From Amycolatopsis sp. CA-126428 (GTDB lineage: Bacteria > Actinomycetota > Actinomycetes > Mycobacteriales > Pseudonocardiaceae), in contig NZ_PPHF01000001.1 in the NCBI RefSeq assembly GCF_002904335.1, positions 62,001 through 126,000 on the forward strand: a stretch of DNA of 64,000 nucleotides, read 5' to 3'. This document shows positions 1 through 7,464 of the stretch, piece by piece. Numbering within the stretch: position 1 is the stretch's first letter; each line of letters starts with the position of its first letter. The notes under the pieces are model-generated. The model was not told the origin of the DNA and made no database searches. It worked only from the letters and a program-made list of their open reading frames with translations. A program made the translations under genes and the position numbers.

Positions 1-766
1 CGTCGGGGGAGACGTCGAAGTGGTCGTGGCCCCAGAACTTCCCGGTGCGGCCGAAGCCGGTCTGGATCTCGTCGACGACGAGCAGGATGCCGTGCCGGTC
101 GGCGCGCTCGCGCAGCCCGGCCAGGAACTCGGTGTTCGCCGGGACGTACCCGCCCTCGCCCAGCACGGGTTCGACGAAGAACGCGGCGGTCTCGTTCGGC
201 GCGCAGACGGTCTGGAACAGGTAGTCCAGCTCGCGCAGGGCGAACTTCGTCGCCGTCCGCTCGTCCCAGCCGTAGTGGTAGGCGTACGGGAACGGCGCGA
301 CGTGCACCCCGGCCATCAGCGGGCCGATGCCGGCGCTGAACCGCGTCCCGGACGTCGTCATGGACGCGGCGGCGACCGTCCGGCCGTGGAAGCCGCCCTG
401 GAAGACGATGACGTTCGGGCGCTTGGTCGCCTGCCGCGAAAGCCGCAACGCCGCTTCGACGGCTTCACTGCCCGAGTTCGCGTAGAAGAGCGAGTCGAGC
501 CCGCTCGGCAGGACCTCGCCGAGGCGTTCGGTCAGCTCGAGGAGCGGCTTGTGCATGACCGTCGTGTACTGGCCGTGGACGAGCTTGCCGATCTGCTCCT
601 GCGCGGCCCGCACGACGTGGGGGTGGCAGTGCCCGGTGCTCGTGACGCCGATGCCGGCGGTGAAGTCGAGGTGGCGTTTGCCCTCGACGTCGTAGAGGTA
701 AACCCCTTCACCGTGGTCGACCACGACGGGCGTTGCCTGCTTGAGCAGCGGAGAGAGCTGGGCCAC
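1..766 (-). CDS. class III aminotransferase, PLP-dependent (GABA/acetylornithine type), 3' part outside window
   Basis: Translation of the complement gives a typical class III (omega) aminotransferase: an N-terminal block ending in GIGVTSTGHCHPHV, then YANSGSEAVEAALRLSR (PLP phosphate cup), FQGGFHGRT, and VVDEIQTGFGRTGKF with the Asp that binds the PLP ring nitrogen. The Schiff-base lysine and C-terminal third lie beyond base 1. These enzymes move an amino group from a terminal or alpha position to 2-oxoglutarate or pyruvate in the cytoplasm, giving a semialdehyde or keto acid. I chose the GTG at 766. The gene is divergent from the aldehyde dehydrogenase at 858, which could oxidise the semialdehyde product, and a GntR-type palindrome lies between them. 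The substrate (GABA, beta-alanine or other) cannot be told from this part. Confidence 0.92.
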   Translation of the reverse strand, partial: MAQLSPLLKQATPVVVDHGEGVYLYDVEGKRHLDFTAGIGVTSTGHCHPHVVRAAQEQIGKLVHGQYTTVMHKPLLELTERLGEVLPSGLDSLFYANSGSEAVEAALRLSRQATKRPNVIVFQGGFHGRTVAAASMTTSGTRFSAGIGPLMAGVHVAPFPYAYHYGWDERTATKFALRELDYLFQTVCAPNETAAFFVEPVLGEGGYVPANTEFLAGLRERADRHGILLVVDEIQTGFGRTGKFWGHDHFDVSPD

Positions 767-800
767 AGCGTGCTCCTCGGTCGGTCCGATCTGGTTGTCG

Positions 801-812
801 ATTGTTGACAAT
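801..812. promoter_or_regulatory. GntR/FCD-type operator ATTGTTGACAAT
   Basis: Near-perfect inverted repeat in the divergent promoter region between the aminotransferase (start 766) and the aldehyde dehydrogenase (start 858). The same 12-mer recurs at 6427 and with one change at 5586, always in front of genes of this island. The GT/AC half-sites fit the GntR superfamily pattern. The GntR protein encoded at 4096-4815 is the obvious candidate to bind it (inference). Confidence 0.75.
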
Positions 813-857
813 ATCCATAGCATGGCTTTCGGGACAACACGTGAGGAGCAAGTCGGG

Positions 858-2321
858 ATGAGCGCGAGCACCGAGTCCGGCGTCGTCGAGGCGGTCGGCA
901 AGGAACTGTTCATCGGCGGCAAGTGGGTCGCCGCCCAGGACGGCAAGACCTTCCCGGTGGTCGACCCGGCCACCGGCAACGAGCTTTGTCACGTCGCCGA
1001 CGCCTCGCCGTCGGACGGCGTCGCGGCGCTGGACGCCGCCGTCGCGGCGCAGGCCGATTTCGCGAAGATGGCCCCCCGTGAGCGCGGCGAGATCCTGCGC
1101 CGCGCCTTCGAGCTGCTGATGCGGCGCCAGGAGGAACTGGCGCTGCTGATGACCCTGGAGATGGGCAAGCCGATCGCCGAGTCGAAGGGCGAGATCGCCT
1201 ACGCCGCGGAGTTCTTCCGCTGGTTCGCCGAGGAGGCCGTCCGCATCGACGGCGGCTACGCGACCGCCCCCAACGGCGCCGGCCGGTTCCTGATCACCAA
1301 GCAGCCGGTCGGGCCGGCGCTGCTGATCACGCCGTGGAACTTCCCGATGGCGATGGGCACCCGCAAGATCGGCCCGGCGATCGCCGCCGGCTGCACGTCG
1401 GTGATCAAGCCCGCCGCCCAGACGCCGCTGTCGATGCTCGCGCTGGCCGGCATCCTCGCCGAGGCGGGCCTGCCCGAGGGCGTGCTCAACGTCGTCACGA
1501 CCAGCGACTCCGGCGGCGTGATGGAGCCGCTGATCCGCGACGGCCGCGCCCGCAAGCTCTCCTTCACCGGCTCCACCGGGGTCGGCCGCAAGCTCCTGGA
1601 ACAGTGCGCCGACAAGGTCCTGCGCACGTCGATGGAGCTGGGCGGCAACGCCCCCTTCCTGGTCTTCGAGGACGCGGACATGGACGCCGCCATCGACGGC
1701 GCCATGCAGGCGAAGATGCGCAACATCGGCGAGGCCTGCACCGCGGCGAACCGGTTCTACGTGCAGCGCGGCGTCGTCGACGAGTTCGCGCGGCGGCTGA
1801 CCGAGCGCATGCGGGCGCTGCCGATGGGCCGCGGCACCGAGAAGGACGTCGTGGTCGGCCCGCTGATCGACGAGAAGGCCGTCGAGAAGGTGACCGAACT
1901 GGTCAAGGACGCCACCGACCGCGGCGCTCGGATCCTCACCGGCGGGTCCGCCGTCGACGGGCCGGGCCACTTCTACCCGGCCACCGTGCTCGCCGACGTC
2001 CCGCAGGAAGCGCGGCTGACGCACGAAGAGATCTTCGGGCCGGTCGCCCCGATCACGGCGTTCGACACCGAGGAAGAGGCCATCGCGAAGGCGAACGACA
2101 CCGAGTTCGGGCTCGTTTCCTACCTCTTCACCAGCGACCTCAATCGCGCGCTGCGGGTTTCGGAAGCGCTCGAAGCCGGGATGATCGGGCTCAACCAGGG
2201 CATCGTGTCGAACCCGGCGGCGCCGTTCGGCGGGATCAAGCAGTCCGGGCTCGGCCGCGAAGGCGGCTCGGTCGGCATCGAGGAGTTCCTGGAGATCAAG
2301 TACATCGCGGTGGCCCTGTGA
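858..2321 (+). CDS. NAD(P)+-dependent aldehyde dehydrogenase (succinate-semialdehyde dehydrogenase-like)
   Basis: 487 residues, the normal length for the ALDH superfamily. The NAD-binding region has TPWNFPMAMGTRK and FTGSTGVGRKLLEQC. The catalytic pair is visible as Glu260 (MELGGNAPFL) and Cys294 (GEACTAANR), 34 residues apart as in the family. It irreversibly oxidises an aldehyde to a carboxylate, probably the semialdehyde made by the neighbouring transaminase. ATG at 858 is preceded by GAGGAG nine bases upstream, so I prefer it to the in-frame ATG at 741, which would read across the operator. The next gene starts inside its stop codon (GTGA), so the two are translationally coupled. Closest family look is GabD; 4-dehydropantoate or malonate-semialdehyde type activity is also possible. 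Confidence 0.93.
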   Translation: MSASTESGVVEAVGKELFIGGKWVAAQDGKTFPVVDPATGNELCHVADASPSDGVAALDAAVAAQADFAKMAPRERGEILRRAFELLMRRQEELALLMTLEMGKPIAESKGEIAYAAEFFRWFAEEAVRIDGGYATAPNGAGRFLITKQPVGPALLITPWNFPMAMGTRKIGPAIAAGCTSVIKPAAQTPLSMLALAGILAEAGLPEGVLNVVTTSDSGGVMEPLIRDGRARKLSFTGSTGVGRKLLEQCADKVLRTSMELGGNAPFLVFEDADMDAAIDGAMQAKMRNIGEACTAANRFYVQRGVVDEFARRLTERMRALPMGRGTEKDVVVGPLIDEKAVEKVTELVKDATDRGARILTGGSAVDGPGHFYPATVLADVPQEARLTHEEIFGPVAPITAFDTEEEAIAKANDTEFGLVSYLFTSDLNRALRVSEALEAGMIGLNQGIVSNPAAPFGGIKQSGLGREGGSVGIEEFLEIKYIAVAL

Positions 2322-3376
2322 GCGTGTACCGCCTGGCGAGCATCCCCGGCGACGGGATCGGCGTGGACGTCACGGTCGAGGCCCGCAAGGTCCTCGACCG
2401 GGCGGCCGCTTTGTTCGATTTTTCGCTGGAGTGGACCGAGTTCGACTGGAGCTGCGAGCGGTACGCGCGGCTCGGGTCGATGATGCCGGACGACGGGGTT
2501 TCGCGGCTCTCGGCGTTCGACGGGATCCTGCTCGGCGCGGTCGGCTTCCCCGGCGTCCCGGACCACGTTTCCCTGTGGGGCCTGCTGATCCCGCTGCGGC
2601 GGGCGTTCCAGCAGTACGTCAACCTGCGCCCGGTGCGGCTGCTGCCGGGCACGACGTCCGTGCTGGCCGGGCGGAAGGCCGAGGAGCTGGAGCTCGTCAT
2701 CGTCCGCGAGAACTCCGAAGGGGAGTACTCGGCGATCGGCGGGCGGCACAACGCCGGCCGGCCGGACGAATTCGTGCTGCAGGAGTCGGTTTTCACGCGT
2801 GTCGGCGTCACCCGGATCATCCGGTACGCGTTCGAGCTGGCCCGGACGCGGTCTTCCCGCGTCTGCTCGGCGACGAAGTCCAACGGCCTGATCCACTCGA
2901 TGCCGTTCTGGGACGAGATCTTCGCCGAGGTCGCGGCCGAGTTCCCCGATGTCCACAGTGAACAGATGCACGTGGATGCCCTGGCGGCGCGGATGGTGCA
3001 GGCGCCGGACCGGCTCGACATCGTGGTGGCGTCGAACCTCTTCGGCGACATCCTCAGCGACCTCGCCGCCGCGATCACCGGCGGGCTGGGCATGGCACCG
3101 TCCGGCAACATCAGCCCATCGGGTGAATTCCCGTCGATGTTCGAGGCGGTCCACGGGAGCGCTCCGGACATCGCGGGGCAAGGGATCGCCAACCCCGTCG
3201 CCCAGATCCTGGCGGCCGCGATGCTGGTCGAACACCTGGGCGAAACCGTTGCGGCGCAAGCGATCCGCACCGCGGTGGACCGGGTGCTCGACGAGGGCCG
3301 GGTGCGCACGCCCGACCTCGGCGGCACGGATACCACAGAACGGCTCGGCACGGCGGTGGCCGAAGCGCTGGGCTGA
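2318..3376 (+). CDS. tartrate/D-malate/isopropylmalate-family beta-decarboxylating dehydrogenase
   Basis: 352 residues starting with GTG inside the ALDH stop codon. The N-terminus SIPGDGIGVDVTVEA, the substrate-binding VRENSEGEYSAIGGR, the catalytic lysine region CSATKSNGLIH, and the metal site DIVVASNLFGDILSDLAAAITGGLGMAPSGN followed by FEAVHGSAPDIAG are all hallmarks of the LeuB/TtuC family. Members use NAD+ and Mg2+/Mn2+ to oxidise a 2-hydroxy-3-carboxylate and release CO2. The ENSEGEYS stretch resembles tartrate and D-malate dehydrogenases more than LeuB, and no leucine genes are nearby. In this context a substituted malate such as 3,3-dimethylmalate, or tartrate, is a reasonable substrate, but the sequence does not decide. 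Confidence 0.9.
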   Translation: MSVYRLASIPGDGIGVDVTVEARKVLDRAAALFDFSLEWTEFDWSCERYARLGSMMPDDGVSRLSAFDGILLGAVGFPGVPDHVSLWGLLIPLRRAFQQYVNLRPVRLLPGTTSVLAGRKAEELELVIVRENSEGEYSAIGGRHNAGRPDEFVLQESVFTRVGVTRIIRYAFELARTRSSRVCSATKSNGLIHSMPFWDEIFAEVAAEFPDVHSEQMHVDALAARMVQAPDRLDIVVASNLFGDILSDLAAAITGGLGMAPSGNISPSGEFPSMFEAVHGSAPDIAGQGIANPVAQILAAAMLVEHLGETVAAQAIRTAVDRVLDEGRVRTPDLGGTDTTERLGTAVAEALG

Positions 3377-3437
3377 GTTTTTGTCGGTGCCCTCCGGCAC
3401 GGTGGTTCCCGAGCCCACCGAGGGGGAGGAGACACCG

Positions 3438-3902
3438 ATGTGCTTCGAGTGCGAGAACCGGGACAGATCCGGTTACCTGGAGCGGCTTCGCGGCGGCGTG
3501 GCCGACCGGGGCTGGCTGGTGCAGGGAGTGGAGGGAGCCGGGCCGTACCCGCCGTGGGCGTACACGATCGGCCTGAGCGGGTACGGCTTGCCGGAGCTGG
3601 TCGTGACCGGCCTCCCGCCCCTCGCGGCCGGCGGCCTGCTGAACAACCTGGCCGCCCAAGTCCTGCGCGGCTCACCACCGACGGCGGGCGAACGCATCCC
3701 GCTGCCCGACGGCCCTCTGGTCGAGGTCGTCGAGCTCACGGAGCCGTCGGTGCACCTGGTGTTCGCGGCAGCGCTGTACGGCCCGGAAATCCGCGCGCTG
3801 CAACTGGTCCACGCGGACGCCCAGGGCCGCTTCCCCTGGTCCCCCGACTACCGCGACGGCCGCGCCGGCCAGCCAGTCCTAGGACCCCGCCATGCCCACT
3901 AA
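3438..3902 (+). CDS. DUF4262-type small protein, function unknown
   Basis: 154 residues. It starts MCFECENRDRSGYLERL and carries GAGPYPPWAYTIGLSGYGLPELVV followed by the GLLNNLAAQVL helix, a pattern I recognise from the DUF4262 family found as lone genes in actinobacteria. No catalytic role is established. There is a CxxC near the N-terminus. ATG at 3438 has a strong GGGGGAGGA ribosome site eight bases upstream. It lies 61 bp after the decarboxylating dehydrogenase on the same strand, so it may be the last cistron of that unit, but nothing links it to the pathway. It converges on the GntR gene, with a tandem repeat array in between. Confidence 0.8.
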   Translation: MCFECENRDRSGYLERLRGGVADRGWLVQGVEGAGPYPPWAYTIGLSGYGLPELVVTGLPPLAAGGLLNNLAAQVLRGSPPTAGERIPLPDGPLVEVVELTEPSVHLVFAAALYGPEIRALQLVHADAQGRFPWSPDYRDGRAGQPVLGPRHAH

Positions 3903-3929
3903 CCCCACCCCCGAGACCCCCGCCCAGCC

Positions 3930-4104
3930 ACGCGAGATGCCCGCCGAATCACGCGAGCCGTCCGCCCAGGTACGCGAGCCGTCCGTCCAGGTACGCGAGC
4001 CGTCCGTCCAGGTACGCGAGCCGACCGCCCAGGTACGCGAGTCGACCCTTCAATCACGCGAGTCGACCCTTCAATCACGCGTGTCGACTGTCCAATCACG
4101 CGTT
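3930..4104. repeat. tandem array of 21-bp units, nine ACGCGAG-type cores
   Basis: ACGCG cores start at 3930, 3951, 3972, 3993, 4014, 4035, 4056, 4077 and 4098, exactly 21 bp apart. Cores read ACGCGAG in the first seven and drift to ACGCGTG and ACGCGTT at the end. The spacer changes from CCGTCCGTCCAGGT-like units to TCGACCCTTCAATC-like units, so two sub-types are stacked. The array fills the convergent gap between the DUF4262 gene and gntR and begins right at the gntR stop codon. No spacer diversity, so it is not a CRISPR array. Confidence 0.9.
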
Positions 4105-4815
4105 TCCCGGTACCGGCGGAGCTTCCCCGTCCGTCAGGCTCGTGCCCGGCGCAAGCCGCTGCACCGCGTCCTCCATGTGGGCCTCCAGCAGCGCCAGCGC
4201 CGTCTCCTCGTCGCCGTCGCGCAGGGCCTGGATGAGCTTCGTGTGCTCGTCCACGCGCTCCTCGACCCGCTGGTACGTGCTCTGCAACGCCGTCAGGCAC
4301 ATCCGCGTCTCGATCAGCAGCGTCCGGGCCATCCGCACGAGCCGCTTGCTGCCGGAGGCGTTGATCAGAGCCTCGTGGAACTTGAGGTCCGCGGTGGAGA
4401 GGGCGGTGGGGTCGTCCTCGCTCGCCGCGGTCGCCATCTCGGTGACGGTCTGCTCGAGCACGTCCGCGATCCGGTCGCGGTCGCCGCCGCGCAGGGCGCG
4501 CAGCATGGCGGCTCGCTCGATCGCGGACCGGGCGGCGTAGATGTCGTAGACGTCGCCCGGCTCGAGGTCGATCACGAACAGCCCGCGATGCCGTTCACTG
4601 CGCAGCAGCCCTTCGGACACCAGGTGCTGCATGGCTTCCCGGAGCGGCCCCCGTGACACCTGGAACCGCGCGGCCAGCTCGCTCTCGCCGAGCTGGGTCC
4701 CGGGCGGGAGGGCGCCCGTCATGATCGCGTCACGCAGCTGGCGCGCGATGACGGCGGCCGTCGACTCGCGGCTCACCGGTTCGATCTCGGGCAGCATGCC
4801 CGGCGGCAGGGCCAT
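4096..4815 (-). CDS. GntR family regulator, FadR/FCD subfamily; likely local repressor
   Basis: 239 residues. The N-terminal winged helix covers about residues 20-85 (AVIARQLRDAIMTGALPPG, then ELAARFQVSRGPLREAM). A C-terminal all-helical FCD ligand domain follows, with DLKFHEALINASGS and DEHTKLIQAL supplying the Asp/His positions that usually hold a metal and a small carboxylate ligand. It is a cytoplasmic DNA-binding sensor. Its ATG lies one base after the stop of the isomerase gene upstream (TGACATG), so both are made from one transcript that starts behind the operator at 5586, which implies autoregulation. The three ATTGTYGACAAT sites of the island are its probable targets. The effector is unknown but likely a small organic acid. 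Confidence 0.93.
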   Translation of the reverse strand: MALPPGMLPEIEPVSRESTAAVIARQLRDAIMTGALPPGTQLGESELAARFQVSRGPLREAMQHLVSEGLLRSERHRGLFVIDLEPGDVYDIYAARSAIERAAMLRALRGGDRDRIADVLEQTVTEMATAASEDDPTALSTADLKFHEALINASGSKRLVRMARTLLIETRMCLTALQSTYQRVEERVDEHTKLIQALRDGDEETALALLEAHMEDAVQRLAPGTSLTDGEAPPVPGNA

Positions 4816-4816
4816 G

Positions 4817-5563
4817 TCAGGCGCTCCCGTGCGGCAGGTGCCGGAAGAGCGCGCCGAGCGAGCGGACGAGCCGGTGCCGGCCGGTCAGGCGCAGGCCCTC
4901 CCAGACCGTGACCTGGTTGGCGGTCAGCACGGGCTTGCCGAGCGCGGCCTCCACCGCGTTGATCTCGGCGAGGGTGCGCATGGCGGTGTCCGGCACGAGC
5001 ACCGCGTCGGCGTCCGGGTGGTCGTGGCTCACGGCGAGCGCGAGGACGGCTTCCGGGCTCAGCGCGCCGACCTCGGCCGCCGTGACGATGTCCGCGCTGG
5101 CCATCGAGACGACCTCGATGCCGCCGGCCTTGAGGAAGTCGACGAACAGCCGGGCGATGTCGTCCGGGTAGCTGGCGGCGACGGCGACCCGCTTGACGTC
5201 CAGGGCGCGCGCGGCGTGCACGAACGCGAAGGAGGTGCTGGAGGCCGGGACACCGGCGACGGCGGCGAGGCGGTCGGCCTGGTCGCGGGCGCCCTCCCAG
5301 CCGTAGACGAAGCTGCCGCTGGTGCATGCCCAGATGACCGCGTCGGGCTCGTGCTTGGCGAGGAGGGCGGCGCCGTCGGCGAGGCGGGCCTCGCTGCCGA
5401 GGTCGAGCAGCTCGGCCACCGCGTGCTTGTCGGTGCCGTAGATGTGCTCGACCGCCAGCCGGATGTCGCCCTCGTCGACGGCCATGCCGCCGAGCAGCTG
5501 CTCGGCCAGCGGGTAGTCGTCTTCGGCCGCGTGGTCGGGGTAGATGAAACCGATGGTGGTCAC
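4817..5563 (-). CDS. maleate cis-trans isomerase / Asp-Glu racemase family protein lacking the second cysteine
   Basis: 248 residues from a GTG at 5563 preceded by GGAGG; the longer reading from 5614 would run through the operator and is unlikely. Fold family: aspartate/glutamate racemase superfamily, maleate isomerase/arylmalonate decarboxylase branch. The first catalytic cysteine is present (Cys80 in WACTSGSFVYG). The second half-site, where relatives have a Ser-Cys-Thr, reads LVPDTAMRTL here (Asp192), so the usual two-cysteine chemistry is broken. The end has the conserved GKPVLTANQVTVWEGLR. It is coupled to gntR downstream and has an intact paralogue next door. It may decarboxylate or bind a ligand rather than isomerise; function uncertain. 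Confidence 0.85.
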   Translation of the reverse strand: MTTIGFIYPDHAAEDDYPLAEQLLGGMAVDEGDIRLAVEHIYGTDKHAVAELLDLGSEARLADGAALLAKHEPDAVIWACTSGSFVYGWEGARDQADRLAAVAGVPASSTSFAFVHAARALDVKRVAVAASYPDDIARLFVDFLKAGGIEVVSMASADIVTAAEVGALSPEAVLALAVSHDHPDADAVLVPDTAMRTLAEINAVEAALGKPVLTANQVTVWEGLRLTGRHRLVRSLGALFRHLPHGSA

Positions 5564-5585
5564 GGAACCTCCGGAGGGGACGCAA

Positions 5586-5597
5586 ATTGTCGACAAT
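5586..5597. promoter_or_regulatory. GntR/FCD-type operator ATTGTCGACAAT
   Basis: Perfect 12-bp palindrome 23 bases upstream of the GTG start of the isomerase-gntR unit and directly after the end of the second isomerase gene. Differs in one central base from the sites at 801 and 6427. Placement suggests autoregulation of gntR by its product (inference). Confidence 0.78.
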
Positions 5598-5623
5598 CCT
5601 AGAGGGAAGGTCAAGGAAAACCG

Positions 5624-6364
5624 TCACGACACGTCACGGAGCCACCTCCCGGGTCCGACGATGGGGAGGTGCATCCGGCGCAGGCACGCCCACATCGTCA
5701 GCTGGTTGGCGGTGAGCACCGGTTTGCCGAGCGCGGCTTCCAGGGGCTCGATCAGGTCATAAGTGGGGAGGTTGGTGCAGCTGACGAAGATCGCTTCGGC
5801 GTCGCCGTGGTCGGCGGCGAGGATGCGCTCGGCGATGGTCCGGTAGCTGACCTTCCAGATGCCGCCGCCCAGGCCGAGGTGGTCGCTGGCGACGGTCGCG
5901 ACGTCCAGCTCGGCGAGGAAGCCGTGCAGGGCGGCGGTCAGGTCGGCGTCGTAGGGGGTGAGCACGGAGACGCGGTGGAGGTCGAGCTGGTGCAGCACTT
6001 CGGCCAGCGCGCCCGAGGTGGTGACGGCGTCCGGCGCGCCGGCGTCGCAGATCGCCTTGGTCAGCGAGCGCTCGTAGTCGACGCCGTTGACGAAGCTGCC
6101 CGACGTGCAGAGGTAGGCGACGACCTCGGGCTCGACGTGCAGCACGTCGCGGGTCGCGCTGGCCAGGTGGTGGCTGTCGCTGACCAGGCGGGCCATCTCC
6201 ATGCTGACCGGCACCGGCTCGTACGGCGTGCGGGCGAGGTGGAGGGACACCTCCATCGGCACCCAGCGCCAGAGCTCGCGCTCCAGCGCGAGGTCGAAGG
6301 GGGCGATGACGCCGATGCCGCGTTGCGCCAGCGGGCCGTCGAACGCCAGGAAGTCGAAATCCAA
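5624..6364 (-). CDS. maleate cis-trans isomerase family protein with both catalytic cysteines
   Basis: 246 residues, standard size. Cys86 (AYLCTSGSFVNG) and Cys196 (IFVSCTNLPTYD) match the two active-site cysteines of maleate isomerase and related racemases, and the C-terminus GKPVLTANQLTMWACLRR matches the family. Such enzymes act without cofactor in the cytoplasm on maleate, substituted malonates, hydantoins or Asp/Glu. The gene is the first on its strand after the divergent promoter with the 6427 operator, and precedes the one-cysteine paralogue by 60 bp. Together with the amidase and dehydrogenases of the island it could process an unsaturated or substituted dicarboxylate. Exact substrate not determinable. 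Confidence 0.88.
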   Translation of the reverse strand: MDFDFLAFDGPLAQRGIGVIAPFDLALERELWRWVPMEVSLHLARTPYEPVPVSMEMARLVSDSHHLASATRDVLHVEPEVVAYLCTSGSFVNGVDYERSLTKAICDAGAPDAVTTSGALAEVLHQLDLHRVSVLTPYDADLTAALHGFLAELDVATVASDHLGLGGGIWKVSYRTIAERILAADHGDAEAIFVSCTNLPTYDLIEPLEAALGKPVLTANQLTMWACLRRMHLPIVGPGRWLRDVS

Positions 6365-6426
6365 GGCTCAGCCTCCGGAATACGTCCGTACTTGACACGT
6401 CCGGTGCTCCGGGGGTCGTTCCTCGG

Positions 6427-6438
6427 ATTGTTGACAAT
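6427..6438. promoter_or_regulatory. GntR/FCD-type operator ATTGTTGACAAT
   Basis: Same 12-mer as at 801, placed in the roughly 100-bp divergent gap between the two-cysteine isomerase (start 6364, minus strand) and the D-2-hydroxyacid dehydrogenase (start 6466, plus strand). It could control both directions at once. Confidence 0.78.
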
Positions 6439-6465
6439 CATACGAGTGACTTTTACCGTGTCAAC

Positions 6466-7464
6466 GTGATCGCCTCGGAACACCGGGAAGCTCCCGTCCT
6501 GGCCGTGCTCTGCGGCGAGTCCCGCCCACCGGACATGCGTGCTGTCGAATCCGGGGCGGTCGTGCGTTACACGGACGCCGCGGGCCTTGCCGAAGCGTTG
6601 TCCGGAGCGGACGCCCTCTTCGTCTACGACTTCCTCTCCACGGCCGTGCCCGGCGCGTGGCACGCGGCCGACCGGCTGCGCTGGCTGCACATCGCCAGCG
6701 CGGGGGTCGACCCCGTGCTGTTCCCCGGGCTGCGGGAGAGCGACGTGGTCCTGACGAACTCGCGGGGCGTCTTCGACGACGCCATCGCGGAGTACGTGCT
6801 GGGCGTCGTGCTCGCCTTCGCGAAGGACTTCGCGCGCTCGCACGACCTGCAGCGCGAGGGCCGCTGGCTGCACCGCGAGAGTGAGCGGATCGCCGGGCGG
6901 GAGGTGGTGGTCGTCGGCACCGGGCCGATCGGCCGGGCCATCGCGCGGCTGCTGCGCGCGGCCGGGATGCGGGTGAGCGGCGCCGGGCGCCGTGAGCGCA
7001 TCGGCGACCCCGACTTCGGCGTGGTGCACGAGTCCGCGCGGCTCACCGAAATCCTGCCGCACGCCGACTACGTCGTCGCGGTCGCGCCGCTGACCGAGCA
7101 CACGAAGGGCATGTTCGACGCGCGCGCGTTCGCCGCGATGAAGCCGTCGGCGCGGTTCGTCAACGTGGGCCGGGGCGAGCTCGTGGTGACGTCGGATCTC
7201 GTAAGAGCGCTCGAAAGCAAGACCATCGACGGGGCCGCGCTCGACGTCTTCGACACCGAGCCGCTGCCGGCCGAAAGCCCGCTGTGGACGCTGCCGGACG
7301 TGCTGATCTCGCCGCACATGTCCGGGGACTTCGTCGGCTGGCGCAACGCGCTGGTCGAGGTGTTCACCGAAAACTTCCGCCGGTGGCGCGCTGGGGAGCC
7401 GCTGCGCAATGTCGTCGACAAGACGCTCGGCTACGTGCCGTCGGGGAACCAGGGAGCCGGATGA
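6466..7464 (+). CDS. D-2-hydroxyacid dehydrogenase, NAD(P)-dependent
   Basis: 332 residues of the D-isomer-specific 2-hydroxyacid dehydrogenase family. The catalytic Arg is in FVNVGRGELVV, the Glu in DVFDTEPLP and the His in LISPHMSG. The nucleotide fold has VVVVGTGPIGRAIARLL (GxGxxG). It interconverts a 2-keto acid and a D-2-hydroxy acid in the cytoplasm. The GTG start has no clear Shine-Dalgarno sequence, and the operator at 6427 is only 27 bases upstream, so the transcript may have a short leader. The stop overlaps the ATG of the amidase (ATGA), so the two are co-translated. Substrate unknown; glyoxylate, hydroxypyruvate or a branched keto acid are typical. Confidence 0.9.
   Translation: MIASEHREAPVLAVLCGESRPPDMRAVESGAVVRYTDAAGLAEALSGADALFVYDFLSTAVPGAWHAADRLRWLHIASAGVDPVLFPGLRESDVVLTNSRGVFDDAIAEYVLGVVLAFAKDFARSHDLQREGRWLHRESERIAGREVVVVGTGPIGRAIARLLRAAGMRVSGAGRRERIGDPDFGVVHESARLTEILPHADYVVAVAPLTEHTKGMFDARAFAAMKPSARFVNVGRGELVVTSDLVRALESKTIDGAALDVFDTEPLPAESPLWTLPDVLISPHMSGDFVGWRNALVEVFTENFRRWRAGEPLRNVVDKTLGYVPSGNQGAG

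Noticed and set aside
20..808. 262-residue plus-strand frame
   Set aside because: Shadow of the class III aminotransferase on the other strand; composition is Arg/Gly/Val-rich and no domain is visible.
1334..2317. Long frame fused in front of the decarboxylating dehydrogenase
   Set aside because: It runs through the aldehyde dehydrogenase in a second frame; the real start is the GTG at 2318 in the ALDH stop codon.
3930..4104. CRISPR-like regular spacing of repeats
   Set aside because: Units are 21 bp with near-identical spacers and no cas gene; it is a simple tandem array.
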